Part shown: positions 54,185 to 63,712 of the stretch, one piece after another
How the letters are laid out: every line of letters begins with the position of its first letter
How positions within the stretch are numbered: the first letter of the stretch is position 1
Source of the DNA: Obelidium mucronatum
Taxonomy: Eukaryota; Chytridiomycota; Chytridiomycetes; Chytridiales; Chytriomycetaceae
Length of the DNA: 64,000 bases
Assembly: GCA_025765595.1 (NCBI GenBank)
Contig: JAIVFH010000029.1
Location: 275,071 to 339,070 of the forward strand
Direction: 5' to 3'
The notes under the pieces: model-generated
The model's database searches: none
Seen by the model: only the letters and a program-made list of their open reading frames with translations
What the model was told of the DNA's origin: nothing
Position numbers and translations under genes: made by a program

Positions 54185-54436
54185 TTAGGCGATACGGTCA
54201 ACAGCTGTCCGGACAATTTTCTTAAATGGTATACAAGGAGGTGACTCATTTCTGATTATTAGTAAGCGGCGGGCATTGGGCTTATCATCTCTTATCATCC
54301 AAAGTTTCTTTTTCTGGCTATGGCAGTTCTGCTTCACCATGAAATGCCCGTTTGCCATTCCATATACGTTCAAGAGGCTCATGTTCATTTTAGGTTTGGA
54401 AAGTGTATGCTTCCCTGTTCGAAAGACCAAAGACAA
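54185..54436 (-). CDS. Small hypothetical protein, uncertain
   Basis: An 83-codon frame, MSLVFRTGKHTLSKP to VDRIA, basic, with a Met/His/Lys-rich middle. No motif or splice evidence; it could be a C-terminal exon of a lost gene or chance. The rest of 54437-54929 has no supportable gene. Confidence 0.2.
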   Translation of the reverse strand: MSLVFRTGKHTLSKPKMNMSLLNVYGMANGHFMVKQNCHSQKKKLWMIRDDKPNARRLLIIRNESPPCIPFKKIVRTAVDRIA

Positions 54437-54929
54437 TGCTTTATAAGCATCAAATTAGGGTTTCCCTATTATCTAGAATTCTTAGATTTGTGAAGCTTAT
54501 ATCATGCTTCTAGCAGCAAATCTTCTGCGTATGTATGCTTTGTTTATGAAGCAGTTATTTGAAGTTTGAATGGAGGTGCCCCCCATCCCATCCCAACTTG
54601 TAGTCTAAAGGCCCAGACAAATAACAAATTTTACACTCCATTGGTTTGAGATTTGGTGGTAGAATTGCAGCAGTTTAAATAAAGTAGTCGAGAAATACTC
54701 GACTTAGGATTAGTATGAATGGCTATGAGTCTGAGATCACAACCATCTTGGCAGTTGCACACACTTGCCGACAAGACCAACAGAAAATTTTTCTGAGGGG
54801 CCGGACACTGCCGCTTCGCACCCCCTTGAGGATTCAATTTTTCCTTAGACGGAAGCGCACTTCTCCTCGTTTACGTACTCTGGCCTCCCACCTACCCTGA
54901 CAGTGCAACCATCCCCTGAACATAGGCCA

Positions 54930-56978
54930 ATGGACGATCTATTTCTAGAAACATGCCGGTTTCTAACAGCCGAAGAGGTGCTATCAGCCTCGTTCGCTCT
55001 TCCCGTGCTGTTGCCGTTCCGAGCAGCGTCCTTGAAGCTAGGACGCCTTCTGCAAGTCCGGCGCAGCGATGTGTTCCCCGAGCTAGTTCTGCGTGGATCC
55101 GTGCCCGCAGCGGTCCTTGCCGAAGTGGTCGAGTGCGTGTCAGTTATGCGGCGCTTCGGGTGTGCGCCGGCCGTTGTGTTCCACACGCCAGCGCTGGCGC
55201 AAACGTTGCCGAGCAGCGACGGCGACTGGCGCCTCGACTGCAGCGCCGCCAGCATCGTTGGTGTAACGCTGGCGCTGCCGTTCAAGCGGGTGCGCCTGAC
55301 CGTGGACGGCCCAGGCGACGCCGCCGACGCCGACGCCGCCGTCCACCGGCGCGCCGAGCCGCGCGTGCTGCAGGCGCTCTCCCTCATCACCACGTGTGCG
55401 TTGACACACCTGGTGCTTGCGCGCTGCCACCTGGCACCCGATCACAGCACCTGCTTGGCTGGTATTCTTGCAGCTTCTCCAATGCTCAAAGTTCTCGACT
55501 TGAGTTACAACAATCTGGATAATGAGGCTGTGCAACTTTTGATAAGGAAGGGGCTCTTAAATCGATCATTGGATACTCTAGATCTCTCGTTTAACAATGT
55601 TACACATGCTCTCCTACCAGCACTTGGATCGGGGTTGACTTGTCTAAATGGGGAAAATTCTAACGGTTTGAAAGTGTTGCGAATAGCCGGGTTGAGGGAA
55701 GCAGCGAAGAACGCAACGCACACAACCGATCCCTATTACCACGAGTCGATTGTTGAGCATTACACATCCTTCGCCAAGAACCTTGCTTCTTGCACATCTC
55801 TTGTGGAGTTGGATATTCATCAAACCTTTCCTCGTCTTGGAACAGCCTTGAACCGAATTCTGCCACAAACAAACATTAAGCGTTTGCACTTGGGACAAAC
55901 AAATGTTGCCTACCATAATCTTGAAATAAGTCCAATTCCTTCTCTCTTCCAACGCTTGGACCCGTCGTTTTCTGGTCTCACGCATCTAATTCTTAGCGCA
56001 AACACCCTACCCCTCCAAACAATCGAATCTCTGTCAATGTGTCTTTCAACAACAGCGGCTGCATCTCTTACCCACCTACATCTCGATGCTACCTCATTAA
56101 CGGACTGGTTCTTCACGGCCCACATACTTCCGCATTTTCAAAACCTCTCCAACCTGCACACATTCTCAGCTACCCATAACAAATTGTCAAACGATTCCCT
56201 TCTGCATTTATCGGAGACCATGCTTGAGAATCCATGCCCGAAACTGGAAGTACTTCACCTGAGCCAAAACCAGTTTTATGGAAGACAAGCGGGACAGTCG
56301 TTTGCATCAATTCTTTTAAGCACATGCAATTCATTGCGCGACTTGCAAATTGGTTACTCGCCACTTTCGGATTGCGGAATAGCCGCACTATCAGACGCGC
56401 TGCCGCATTGCCGGTTACAGACACTTGGCATTGAAATGTGTGGGTTTGGTGACTACGGCTGTTTCAGTTTGGCTTCTGCCATGGCTCTTTGCGAATCATT
56501 ACGAGATTTACGGGTGCGGGATAACTTTCTGGGAGACGGGAAAGGTGTTTGTGCATTTATAAGAAGTTGCTTCAGCCGTTCTCGATTGGAAAGTTTAGAT
56601 TTGGGCGGTTGTTTCTTAGGGATTGATGCTGCAGTGTCGTTGGCGGAGGTGTTGCTAGCACAATATGCGAAGTCAAAGTTGAAGAAACTAGAACTATCCC
56701 GAAACGCATTCAAAGATTTGGGTGTTCAAATTTTGGCTCCTGTACTGGGTCAAATTAATGGGTTGAGACAGGTGGGGTTCAGACGATGTGAATTGACAGA
56801 GAGCTCTAGAAGGCACCTGGTGGAAATGATGACTTTAAACCCAGGTTTACAGAGGGTAGAATTAGAAATGAACCCGGGTCTGATTGTAGGCGCTAGTTTT
56901 GGCTTGGTCAGTGGTGATGGACATTGGCGAGACGCTTTGGGAATGTTGGAAGGTGTTGTATTGAATCGTGTGAAATAG
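54930..56978 (+). CDS. RI-type leucine-rich repeat protein with F-box-like N-terminus
   Basis: A single open exon of 682 codons. The ATG at 54930 (MDDLFLETCRFLTAEEVLSA) gives an F-box-like helix pair; the frame extends upstream but without an ATG. From about residue 165 there are some 15 leucine-rich repeats of the ribonuclease-inhibitor type: LKVLDLSYNNLDNEAVQLL, LDTLDLSFNNVTHALLP, LEVLHLSQNQFYGRQAG, LESLDLGGCFLGIDAAVSL and LKKLELSRNAFKDLGVQIL. Residues 25-170 lie in a strongly GC-rich stretch with Ala/Arg/Pro-rich coding. Likely a protein-interaction scaffold, possibly an SCF adaptor (inference). No NACHT or NB-ARC domain precedes the repeats, so it is not an NLR. Confidence 0.7.
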   Translation: MDDLFLETCRFLTAEEVLSASFALPVLLPFRAASLKLGRLLQVRRSDVFPELVLRGSVPAAVLAEVVECVSVMRRFGCAPAVVFHTPALAQTLPSSDGDWRLDCSAASIVGVTLALPFKRVRLTVDGPGDAADADAAVHRRAEPRVLQALSLITTCALTHLVLARCHLAPDHSTCLAGILAASPMLKVLDLSYNNLDNEAVQLLIRKGLLNRSLDTLDLSFNNVTHALLPALGSGLTCLNGENSNGLKVLRIAGLREAAKNATHTTDPYYHESIVEHYTSFAKNLASCTSLVELDIHQTFPRLGTALNRILPQTNIKRLHLGQTNVAYHNLEISPIPSLFQRLDPSFSGLTHLILSANTLPLQTIESLSMCLSTTAAASLTHLHLDATSLTDWFFTAHILPHFQNLSNLHTFSATHNKLSNDSLLHLSETMLENPCPKLEVLHLSQNQFYGRQAGQSFASILLSTCNSLRDLQIGYSPLSDCGIAALSDALPHCRLQTLGIEMCGFGDYGCFSLASAMALCESLRDLRVRDNFLGDGKGVCAFIRSCFSRSRLESLDLGGCFLGIDAAVSLAEVLLAQYAKSKLKKLELSRNAFKDLGVQILAPVLGQINGLRQVGFRRCELTESSRRHLVEMMTLNPGLQRVELEMNPGLIVGASFGLVSGDGHWRDALGMLEGVVLNRVK

Positions 56979-57096
56979 TTTGTCGGATCCTGCGTATTGT
57001 GCCCTTTTACGATGTATTATACCCCTGAGTTTATAGCCTTTTTTTTGTAAATGATAGTATAATTATGCGAACTTGGTTTTGAAACATAAAAAAAAA

Positions 57097-58629
57097 ATGA
57101 GTCAGATTGAACTCTTGGATCTACCTGAGCAAGTCTTGCATCAGATATTTCTCTTGGTACCTCTTGCTCAGCTCAAGAAACTCGTTTCAAACCTCAAGAA
57201 CCACCGGCTATATGTTGCTCTAACTACAATCTCTTTCGCCACCATATACATATTGAACGACAAGACCATTGTTCCTGAAACCGCCATCCAGCCGAAAGGC
57301 CCTTCGAAACCCTGCAGTCATCTTCCATTCTCTAAATCATCTACTGCGACAACTTTGAACCATCTTGCGTGGGCCCATCTCCCGGCTCTTCATGCCAACC
57401 GAACCCCGATTCACTTTCAATTAGCTTACTGCAGACTCTGCATCACCACCTCGCGCACAGTAGAGAAAAATCCATCGCTAACTGTGATGAATGCATCGAA
57501 GGAATTGCCAGTCAACCTTGGATGTCTTGGGGACACTGTCAAATCGATCATAATTGTCCCTGGATCTATCAAAGGGTCCCTGCCATATTCTGTTGGCCGT
57601 TTATCTACATTAGAAACACTCGACTTGCACGGGAACAAGATCTGGGGGGAGCTGCCGATATCTTTGGGAAATCTGGAAGGACTGGTTAAATTGGATTTAT
57701 CCAACTGTGTCATATCAGGACGAGTACCACATTCAGTCGTTGGAATGGTCAACTTAAAGGAGCTGAATTTGGAGGGAAATTCCATGGAAGGGTTTCTTCC
57801 GGTCGGCTTGACGCAACTGGTTGCCTTGGAGAAAGTTGTTGCAGGGGGGAACCGTTTTTTGGGTCTATGGTTTCCACCAACGAGCAAATTGGTCGGACTG
57901 GAGAAATTAAGGCATGTGGATCTTAAAGGAAATAGGCTGATTGGTATTCTGCCACCTGCACACTTGATTAAATTGAAGTCGCTCGAATACTTGGATGTGT
58001 CAAAGAACCACATTAGAGGGTCGCTAAATGGAAGTATGATCGGTGCATGGAAGAATTTGAAGCATCTAGACTTGAGTCAAAATCGAATGGGGGGCTGGCT
58101 GCCCAGTGAATTATGGGAATTGCATCAATTGGCCGTTCTGGATGTGTCTTGCAATGAGTTTTCTGGTGGTATTGGAGGAATGAAGGGGCTGAAGTCTCTG
58201 CAAGTTCTAAATTTATCGAAAAACAGGTTATCTGGATGGATCCCCGAAGAGATTGGAGAATTGGCAGGACATTTGTTGGAGCTCGATTTGAGCTCAAATC
58301 AGTTCGAAGGACGAATTCCTGATTCGTTTTGCGAGCTATTTAAGTTGAAGAAACTGACTCTTTCGGCAAATCAACTGAGTGGCGGGTTGTCTGCTGGGTT
58401 TGGAAACTTAAGGGAACTGATTTTGGTGGATATCAGCAATAATCGGCTGAGTGGGCGTATTCCCAATGAAATTGGGCAATTGACGAAGCTGCAAGAAATC
58501 GACATCTCTCAGAACATGTTTGTTGGCACAGTTCCTGCTGGTGTGATGAAGGTCAAACATGTGCGATTGGGCCACAACAGGTTGGACAATCAGTTGTTTG
58601 TTTCGTTGAAGACAATGCTTCGTGTTTGA
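57097..58629 (+). CDS. F-box plus plant-type LRR protein
   Basis: A single exon of 510 codons, 118 bp after the previous gene. The N-terminus IELLDLPEQVLHQIFLLVPL is a clear F-box start (LPxxxLxxIF). From about residue 150 there are some 13 plant-type repeats: LETLDLHGNKIWGELPISL, LVKLDLSNCVISGRVPHS, LKHLDLSQNRMGGWLPSEL, LLELDLSSNQFEGRIPDSF, LVDISNNRLSGRIPNEIG. Repeat class and order match the 33598 gene and the broken 24242 gene, so this is a small family spread over the window. Predicted role is an SCF substrate adaptor (inference). Base composition is uniform, unlike 33598. Confidence 0.75.
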   Translation: MSQIELLDLPEQVLHQIFLLVPLAQLKKLVSNLKNHRLYVALTTISFATIYILNDKTIVPETAIQPKGPSKPCSHLPFSKSSTATTLNHLAWAHLPALHANRTPIHFQLAYCRLCITTSRTVEKNPSLTVMNASKELPVNLGCLGDTVKSIIIVPGSIKGSLPYSVGRLSTLETLDLHGNKIWGELPISLGNLEGLVKLDLSNCVISGRVPHSVVGMVNLKELNLEGNSMEGFLPVGLTQLVALEKVVAGGNRFLGLWFPPTSKLVGLEKLRHVDLKGNRLIGILPPAHLIKLKSLEYLDVSKNHIRGSLNGSMIGAWKNLKHLDLSQNRMGGWLPSELWELHQLAVLDVSCNEFSGGIGGMKGLKSLQVLNLSKNRLSGWIPEEIGELAGHLLELDLSSNQFEGRIPDSFCELFKLKKLTLSANQLSGGLSAGFGNLRELILVDISNNRLSGRIPNEIGQLTKLQEIDISQNMFVGTVPAGVMKVKHVRLGHNRLDNQLFVSLKTMLRV

Positions 58630-58847
58630 ATGTTTCTAATCAAAGTTATGAATGTGTACTTTTGTATTTGGCCACCACATGATTCTTTTTTTGTGAACTC
58701 CATCAAGCCGATACGAATAATCTGAGCAATGCACCAAAACTAATTTCTTTATTGCATACATTGCAATAGTAAATAGCAGCTCTGTTACTGTTCTTGAACT
58801 TGCTTCATGATCTCCATATTTCCAGTACAGAAATTCAAAAAAAAAAA

Positions 58848-61184
58848 ATGGCCAACCAGGTCTTCTTTGTCCAGCACGAAAGCCGCCAGCCGGCGAAGAT
58901 CGAGACGCACTACACAGGCGACCGTGCGCGCACCAGGCCGCTGGTGGACGTCGCTGACGCAATCGACGCCGTCAAGCAGGCGCTCGCGCCGCTCTTCAGC
59001 GCCACCCCGCCCGACGAACTCAGCCTCTACCTGCCTGCGGGCATTGCTCGAACTACCTCCGGTCTACCTGACAGCTGCTTCCGTAATGCCGATGAAAGTG
59101 ATTCGACGCTTGACCCCGGCTGCGAGCTTTCTGCTCTGCTCTCTGTCAACCTGACTTCAAGAAGGCCTCTTGTAATCAAGTCTGAGCATCGTAAGTCAAT
59201 AGTTTGTTCTGTTGGATTTTGCTGATTCTAAATACTGACTGGCTCGAAAACGGTAGACGTTGACACTCCTGCTTTCAATCCCCGCTCTCTATCACCCAGT
59301 GATAAATTCATTGCCGATAATAATCTAAATCTTCAGAGAACCGATCATACAGTGATCTTTCTTCGGCATCAAATTGAATTGAATTCGCCTTACAACCCCC
59401 TCTATCCGTATCACGCCAGCTTTGCAGATAATTGCTTAGAGCACAGACTTGACCGTCGCCAGACTTCGTATGAGTTAGATGATGTTGATAATGTGAAACT
59501 TCTACTACTTGTCTCTGGGGCTGGAAAAACCAGGCAACTCCTTGAATTGCTCCATGAGAACTTTGGATATTACCTTGTGAGGGATGTACAGCAGACGGAT
59601 TTCGGTTCAGGCGACTTGTTCAGTTGCAGCGTTTACTCGGGTAAGGCACAAGAAAGTGCTGGCTACTTCATCAAGCTTTTGTACTTTGTCAGAGCTTTCG
59701 TTTGTGACTACTTGATTGGTTTGGGTTATAATCAGCCATATCAACTCCTTCTGGCGCAACTCCACCCCGTCGAGTTCTTTGGCTGTGATTTATTTGAGCA
59801 GCTATTTTCTTCTCTTGCCAAACGATATCCGATGACAGTTGGCTGTAAAATCGAGAACTGCTTCAATTTTGTTGCCATTGACGAAATTCAAAGAACTGTT
59901 GAATCGGAGCACGTTTTTCAACTTCCTGGAAGCTCTCAAAAAAGACCCTTCTATTCTCCTCTTGTATACTTCTCAAAGAATCTTGGCAAGTTCAAAAGCT
60001 TCATTGTTTCAGGAACTGGGATCAATTATCAGAACATTGAAGAGCTAATGGGTAGCAGTGCTATGAAGGATAAAATAATTATGTGCCATTCAACAATTTC
60101 AGACATACAGCCCCTTGGAAAAGCGCAAATCGCCAAGTATAGCAGGCTGATACTGACTGATTATATGTTTGAAGTGTCTGTGATCGACATATTTGTTGAG
60201 TCTGTGTTATCGTTTGAATTATGCCATGGTCGAGCACGCTTCATAGCGTTTATCATTGATTCGTTTCTTGTCAGCAAGGATGTTGGGAGTGCAATCAATT
60301 TGTTCCTCTCCAGTCTGACAAATATTGAAGGCCAGTTGTTTCCGCTGAAATTCTTTTGGCGTGACCTCCAACAGCAACGGACGAGCTTTACAAAAGTTGT
60401 GGGTGGTGATACGCTTGGACGATTAGTGCGTGATGGCATGATTGAGTACATGATGAGTGGAAAGGCTGTTTTACACGTGAAGGGGCAGCTAGCCTCAGAC
60501 GCTATTCGGTACGGAATTGGGTTCTGTGACATTGAAGAAGGGGTTATCTGCGCAATTGAAATTGAAGAAGCCGCTGTTGTCGAATGTTTGCGGTACCTGG
60601 TTCCATTTTCTGATCTGGTTGAAACAATGGCATCTCAGCTGTTGCGGTATCCAAAGCCGGCAATGGTTGATTTGATGCTGGAGTACCTTGTTGCCTACGG
60701 TCTTGTCGCAAAACTTCATCCACAATTCAGGAATCAAATCAAGACATTTGTGGGCACCATGTCCCAGTATTTGAAGTCTAGCCAAGCGCAGTATCAGGTG
60801 TTTTTTCCAGATCACTGCTGTGGACCAGATATACTCTTCAAGGATCAAAATAACGTTTACATTATACAAGTTAAATTTGTGGACAGGATCAGCAAACAGG
60901 AACAAGTGGATGCCTGCCATACTACTGATCCTCAATATTTCTATTGGAACCGAAAAAAATCGTCCGTTCTTCGAGGCTTTGAGGCGCATAGGCGTATAAT
61001 ACTCCTTGCCCTTGAAAATGTAACTCCCATCAGACTGATTTTTCTTCACACAACCACAACCACAACCGCTGGAATGGACCAAGTTGGGGTGATAAATCAA
61101 AGAACAGATCCAGAATTTTTTGACAACTTGAGTGATGGTATCTGGTCTTTGTTGAACAAACTTAGGGATGGGTTCAAAAAATAA
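58848..61184 (+). CDS. Crinkler-type (CRN-like) protein: ubiquitin-like header, P-loop NTPase, PD-(D/E)XK nuclease
   Basis: Two exons, 58848-59190 and 59257-61184, phase 1, about 756 residues. The start MANQVFFVQHESRQ opens a header like those of chytrid Crinklers (ubiquitin-like: AIDAVKQALAPLFSA, LSLYLPAGIA, RRPLVIKSEH). After DKFIADN comes an NTPase: VSGAGKTRQLLELLHE (Walker A) and FNFVAIDEIQR (Walker B). The C-terminal region has GPDILFKDQNNVYIIQVKF, a D...QxK arrangement of the PD-(D/E)XK fold, with KQEQVDACH after it. Known family logic: the NTPase-nuclease Crinklers are intracellular or secreted effectors related to mobile-element and defence proteins. No signal peptide is evident. A chytrid host interaction is inference. 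The start was chosen at the ATG after the poly-A run. Confidence 0.75.
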
Positions 61185-61189
61185 AAGCA

Positions 61190-61773
61190 CAATACTTTCT
61201 TTTGTCCTTTTTTTTTCAAGTCAACTACTAATTAGACTCAGTATCAGCCTTGCTCTCTCCAGCACAAAGGATGATAGACATCTTCAACTGAGTTGCATCA
61301 GCATGGCAAGTAGCCAACGCTAGGACCTTTTTAGCTATTGGTACAGAGCAACCAATGTATGTCACGTCAGACATTCCAAACAATGGAAACATCACCAGTT
61401 TACCTTGGGAGCCATTGGTGGTTTAGGGTTGTTTTAATTCTTGAAGGGACAATCAATAGTGGTGGGTCCGATAAATCTCGACTCGGCTTGTAGAGGGTCG
61501 AGGAGAAGAGCTTGATTGGTTGATTAAAAGAGTTGTTTCTTGAAGTTTCGTGGGGTAGCAGTTATTCCCGTACGATTGTTTTTTATTTTAATAAAGAAAC
61601 TAGATAGGTACGTTTCGTCCTTTTAAGGACTTTTCAACGGAATTTTTGCGTGAAACTAGAATAAGAAACAAGGGGTGTTTTTGAGGGGGGGTGGAGCGTT
61701 TCGGGCGTTTTGAATGTTTAAAGTGTTTCGGCCGTTTCGGAGATGTTTCGGCTTGACTAATCGAGTGGAGTTT
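61190..61773. other. Intergenic stretch with a small palindrome near the element's 3' end
   Basis: No gene is supported. A short minus-strand frame near 61233-61400 (FGMSDVTYIGCSVPIAKKV ending ADTESN) has no family. At 61617-61630 GTCCTTTTAAGGAC is a perfect 14-bp palindrome; on the minus strand it is followed by GAAACG, and the sequence on both sides contains TCTAGTTTC (minus strand, about 61595 and 61655). This could be part of the Penelope-like element's terminal region. Confidence 0.3.
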
Positions 61774-63712
61774 TTAAGGGTCAAATTTTGTTCGGATTTT
61801 GCCGTGTCGAGTGTCGTGGAAAAGGGAGCCAAGGTTAGGGTTGGATTTTAGGGCAAGTACAGTGGATGGTGGGTTGGTCCAGTCGGTGAGGTGGCTTGAA
61901 GTTAAAATTTTCTCTTGGAAAATTTTCAAGTTGTTTCCGATTTTAAGTTGATTGATTCTGTGATTGTATCGGATAATGAATGGGGCAATTCGGGAGTCGT
62001 CGGTAGTTTTTGGAGTGAGATATTGATTGCGTTTTTTGTAGGATACTGAGTTGGAGATCGAGTGGAAAAATTTCGGGGGGTAGCCGCGTTTGAGGAGTCT
62101 GTAGGCGGAAAAGATTTCTGAGGTTGTTGAAGTCAGTTTCGGAGGAGGAGCAGCGGATGTAACGAATTAGTTCTCCTTTAATAAAGCCTTTTTTCAGATT
62201 GGTCGGGTGGCTTGAGGAGTTGGAGATGTATGTGTAAGTGTTGAGAATTTTTTGATGACATTGCGTGGTGATTCGTCCGTTGCGTATGGAGATTATTAGG
62301 TCTAGGAAGTCAATAGATTTCGTGGAAGTGACTAAAGTGAATTTGATGCCTGGGATGATTGTTTGGCAGTGCTCGAAGAAGGTTTGAAGATCCGGTAAAG
62401 GGGCGGTCCAGATTCCGAAAATATCATCAACATAGCGATTGTAGAATTGCATTTGGTTGGAGATAGTGTTTTGGACAAGTGGATGTTCTTCAAAGTGGAT
62501 CATGAGGAAGACATTAGCGACTAAGACGGCCATATTGGTACCCATAGCCATCCCGTGAATTTGATGGAAGATTTTTTCGCCGAAGGTGAAAAAATTGTTC
62601 GAGAGGACCCAGTGGACAAGGTCCGGTAGGAAGTGGGGGAGGTTGTGTCTTCGAGTAAAAGTAGCGATGGCGTTGGTGGTGAGATGGATATTCATAGAGC
62701 CGTAGAGGTTGACGACATCGAAAGAGAAGAGGATAGCAGTAGAAGAGACTGGTGCGGTAAGATTGTTGAGGGCATTTATAATGTGTGTAGAATTAGTGGG
62801 TCGTAGTGGGTCTGTTTCGAAGAAGGGTTTGAGAACTTCCGTGATATAGATACTGGCGTTGGTGGTGATCCAATTTGTTGCTCCGACTATTGGTCTGACC
62901 GCGAGTAGAGGGTGGTGGCCCGTGGGGATAGTCTTATGGAGTTTAGGGATAGTTCTGAATTTAGGGAGAGTATGGTTAGAGTTTAGAGTGTGTCGGAGAA
63001 ACTTAGAGTGTTGTTTAGGTAGATTGTGTTGACTGTTGAGAATTGCGAGGTAGGAGCGGTAGATGTCTTGAATTGTTTCTTCAAAGTAGATGTCGAGTGT
63101 AATAGGAGTATAGGTTGTAGCGTCGTTGAGGTGTAGAATTGTCAGGTGATCGTAATGAGATGTGTCTAGGATTACTAAGCCAAGATTTTTGTCGGCTTGC
63201 ACGAGAGAGATTTTTTCATTGTTTTTGAGGTTGATCAGTGGTTTTAGGGCTGAATCGATAGGTTGTCGGTAGAAAGGCTTGGTGGTAATTTCGGCTTGTA
63301 TTGAGGCTTGGAAGTAATCGAGGGCTTCTGAGATGATTGGGTGTGGTTCTTCGGGTAGAAAATTAGTTGACTTGATATGGAGTTTTGGATTGAAGGGCGG
63401 TTGGTCCGGAGGGGGTATTAGGTTGCGGAATTGATATTGAATTAGAATTCGGCGGCGGAAGTCGTGAATTGAAATGTTGATTTCGTTAGAGGTTAGAGTT
63501 CGTGGATGGAAGGCGTGTTTAATTCCAAGTGTTAAGATGTTTTGGGCTTGGGGTGAAAGTTTGATGTTGCTAAAGTTGAAGACTAGTGGTTTTGTAGTTG
63601 TTGACGGTATATTGGCTTGTATTTTGATTTTAAACGGATGGAAGAATTGGCGAGTTTTGGAGATTTTTTTGATTTTTGAGCGCGATTTTCGTTGGCGAAT
63701 GGAGGTCTTGGT
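61774..63712 (-). mobile_element. Penelope-like reverse transcriptase, frameshifted
   Basis: The frame is open from about 63712 to 61943; one frame over at about 62000 it continues (RIAPFIIRYNHRINQLKI, ending HDTRHGKIRTKFDP) to a stop near 61774. PLE landmarks in order: LSPQAQNILTLGIKHAF, QADKNLGLVILD, LPKFRTIPKLHKTIPTG (the PKLHK motif), SFDVVNLYGSM, GMAMGTNMAVLVAN and RYVDDIFGIW (the catalytic YVDD). No GIY-YIG endonuclease follows the thumb, so the copy is either truncated or of an endonuclease-lacking lineage. No in-frame ATG occurs in the upstream part, so the natural start is either beyond the edge or non-canonical. Element ends are not visible. Confidence 0.8.

Noticed and set aside
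54845..55535. Long minus-strand frames opposite the RI-type LRR gene
   Set aside because: They are by-products of the GC-rich coding of the plus-strand gene; Arg/Ser/Thr-rich and without motif.
54930..56978. NLR-type immune receptor
   Set aside because: LRRs are present but no NACHT/NB-ARC P-loop precedes them.
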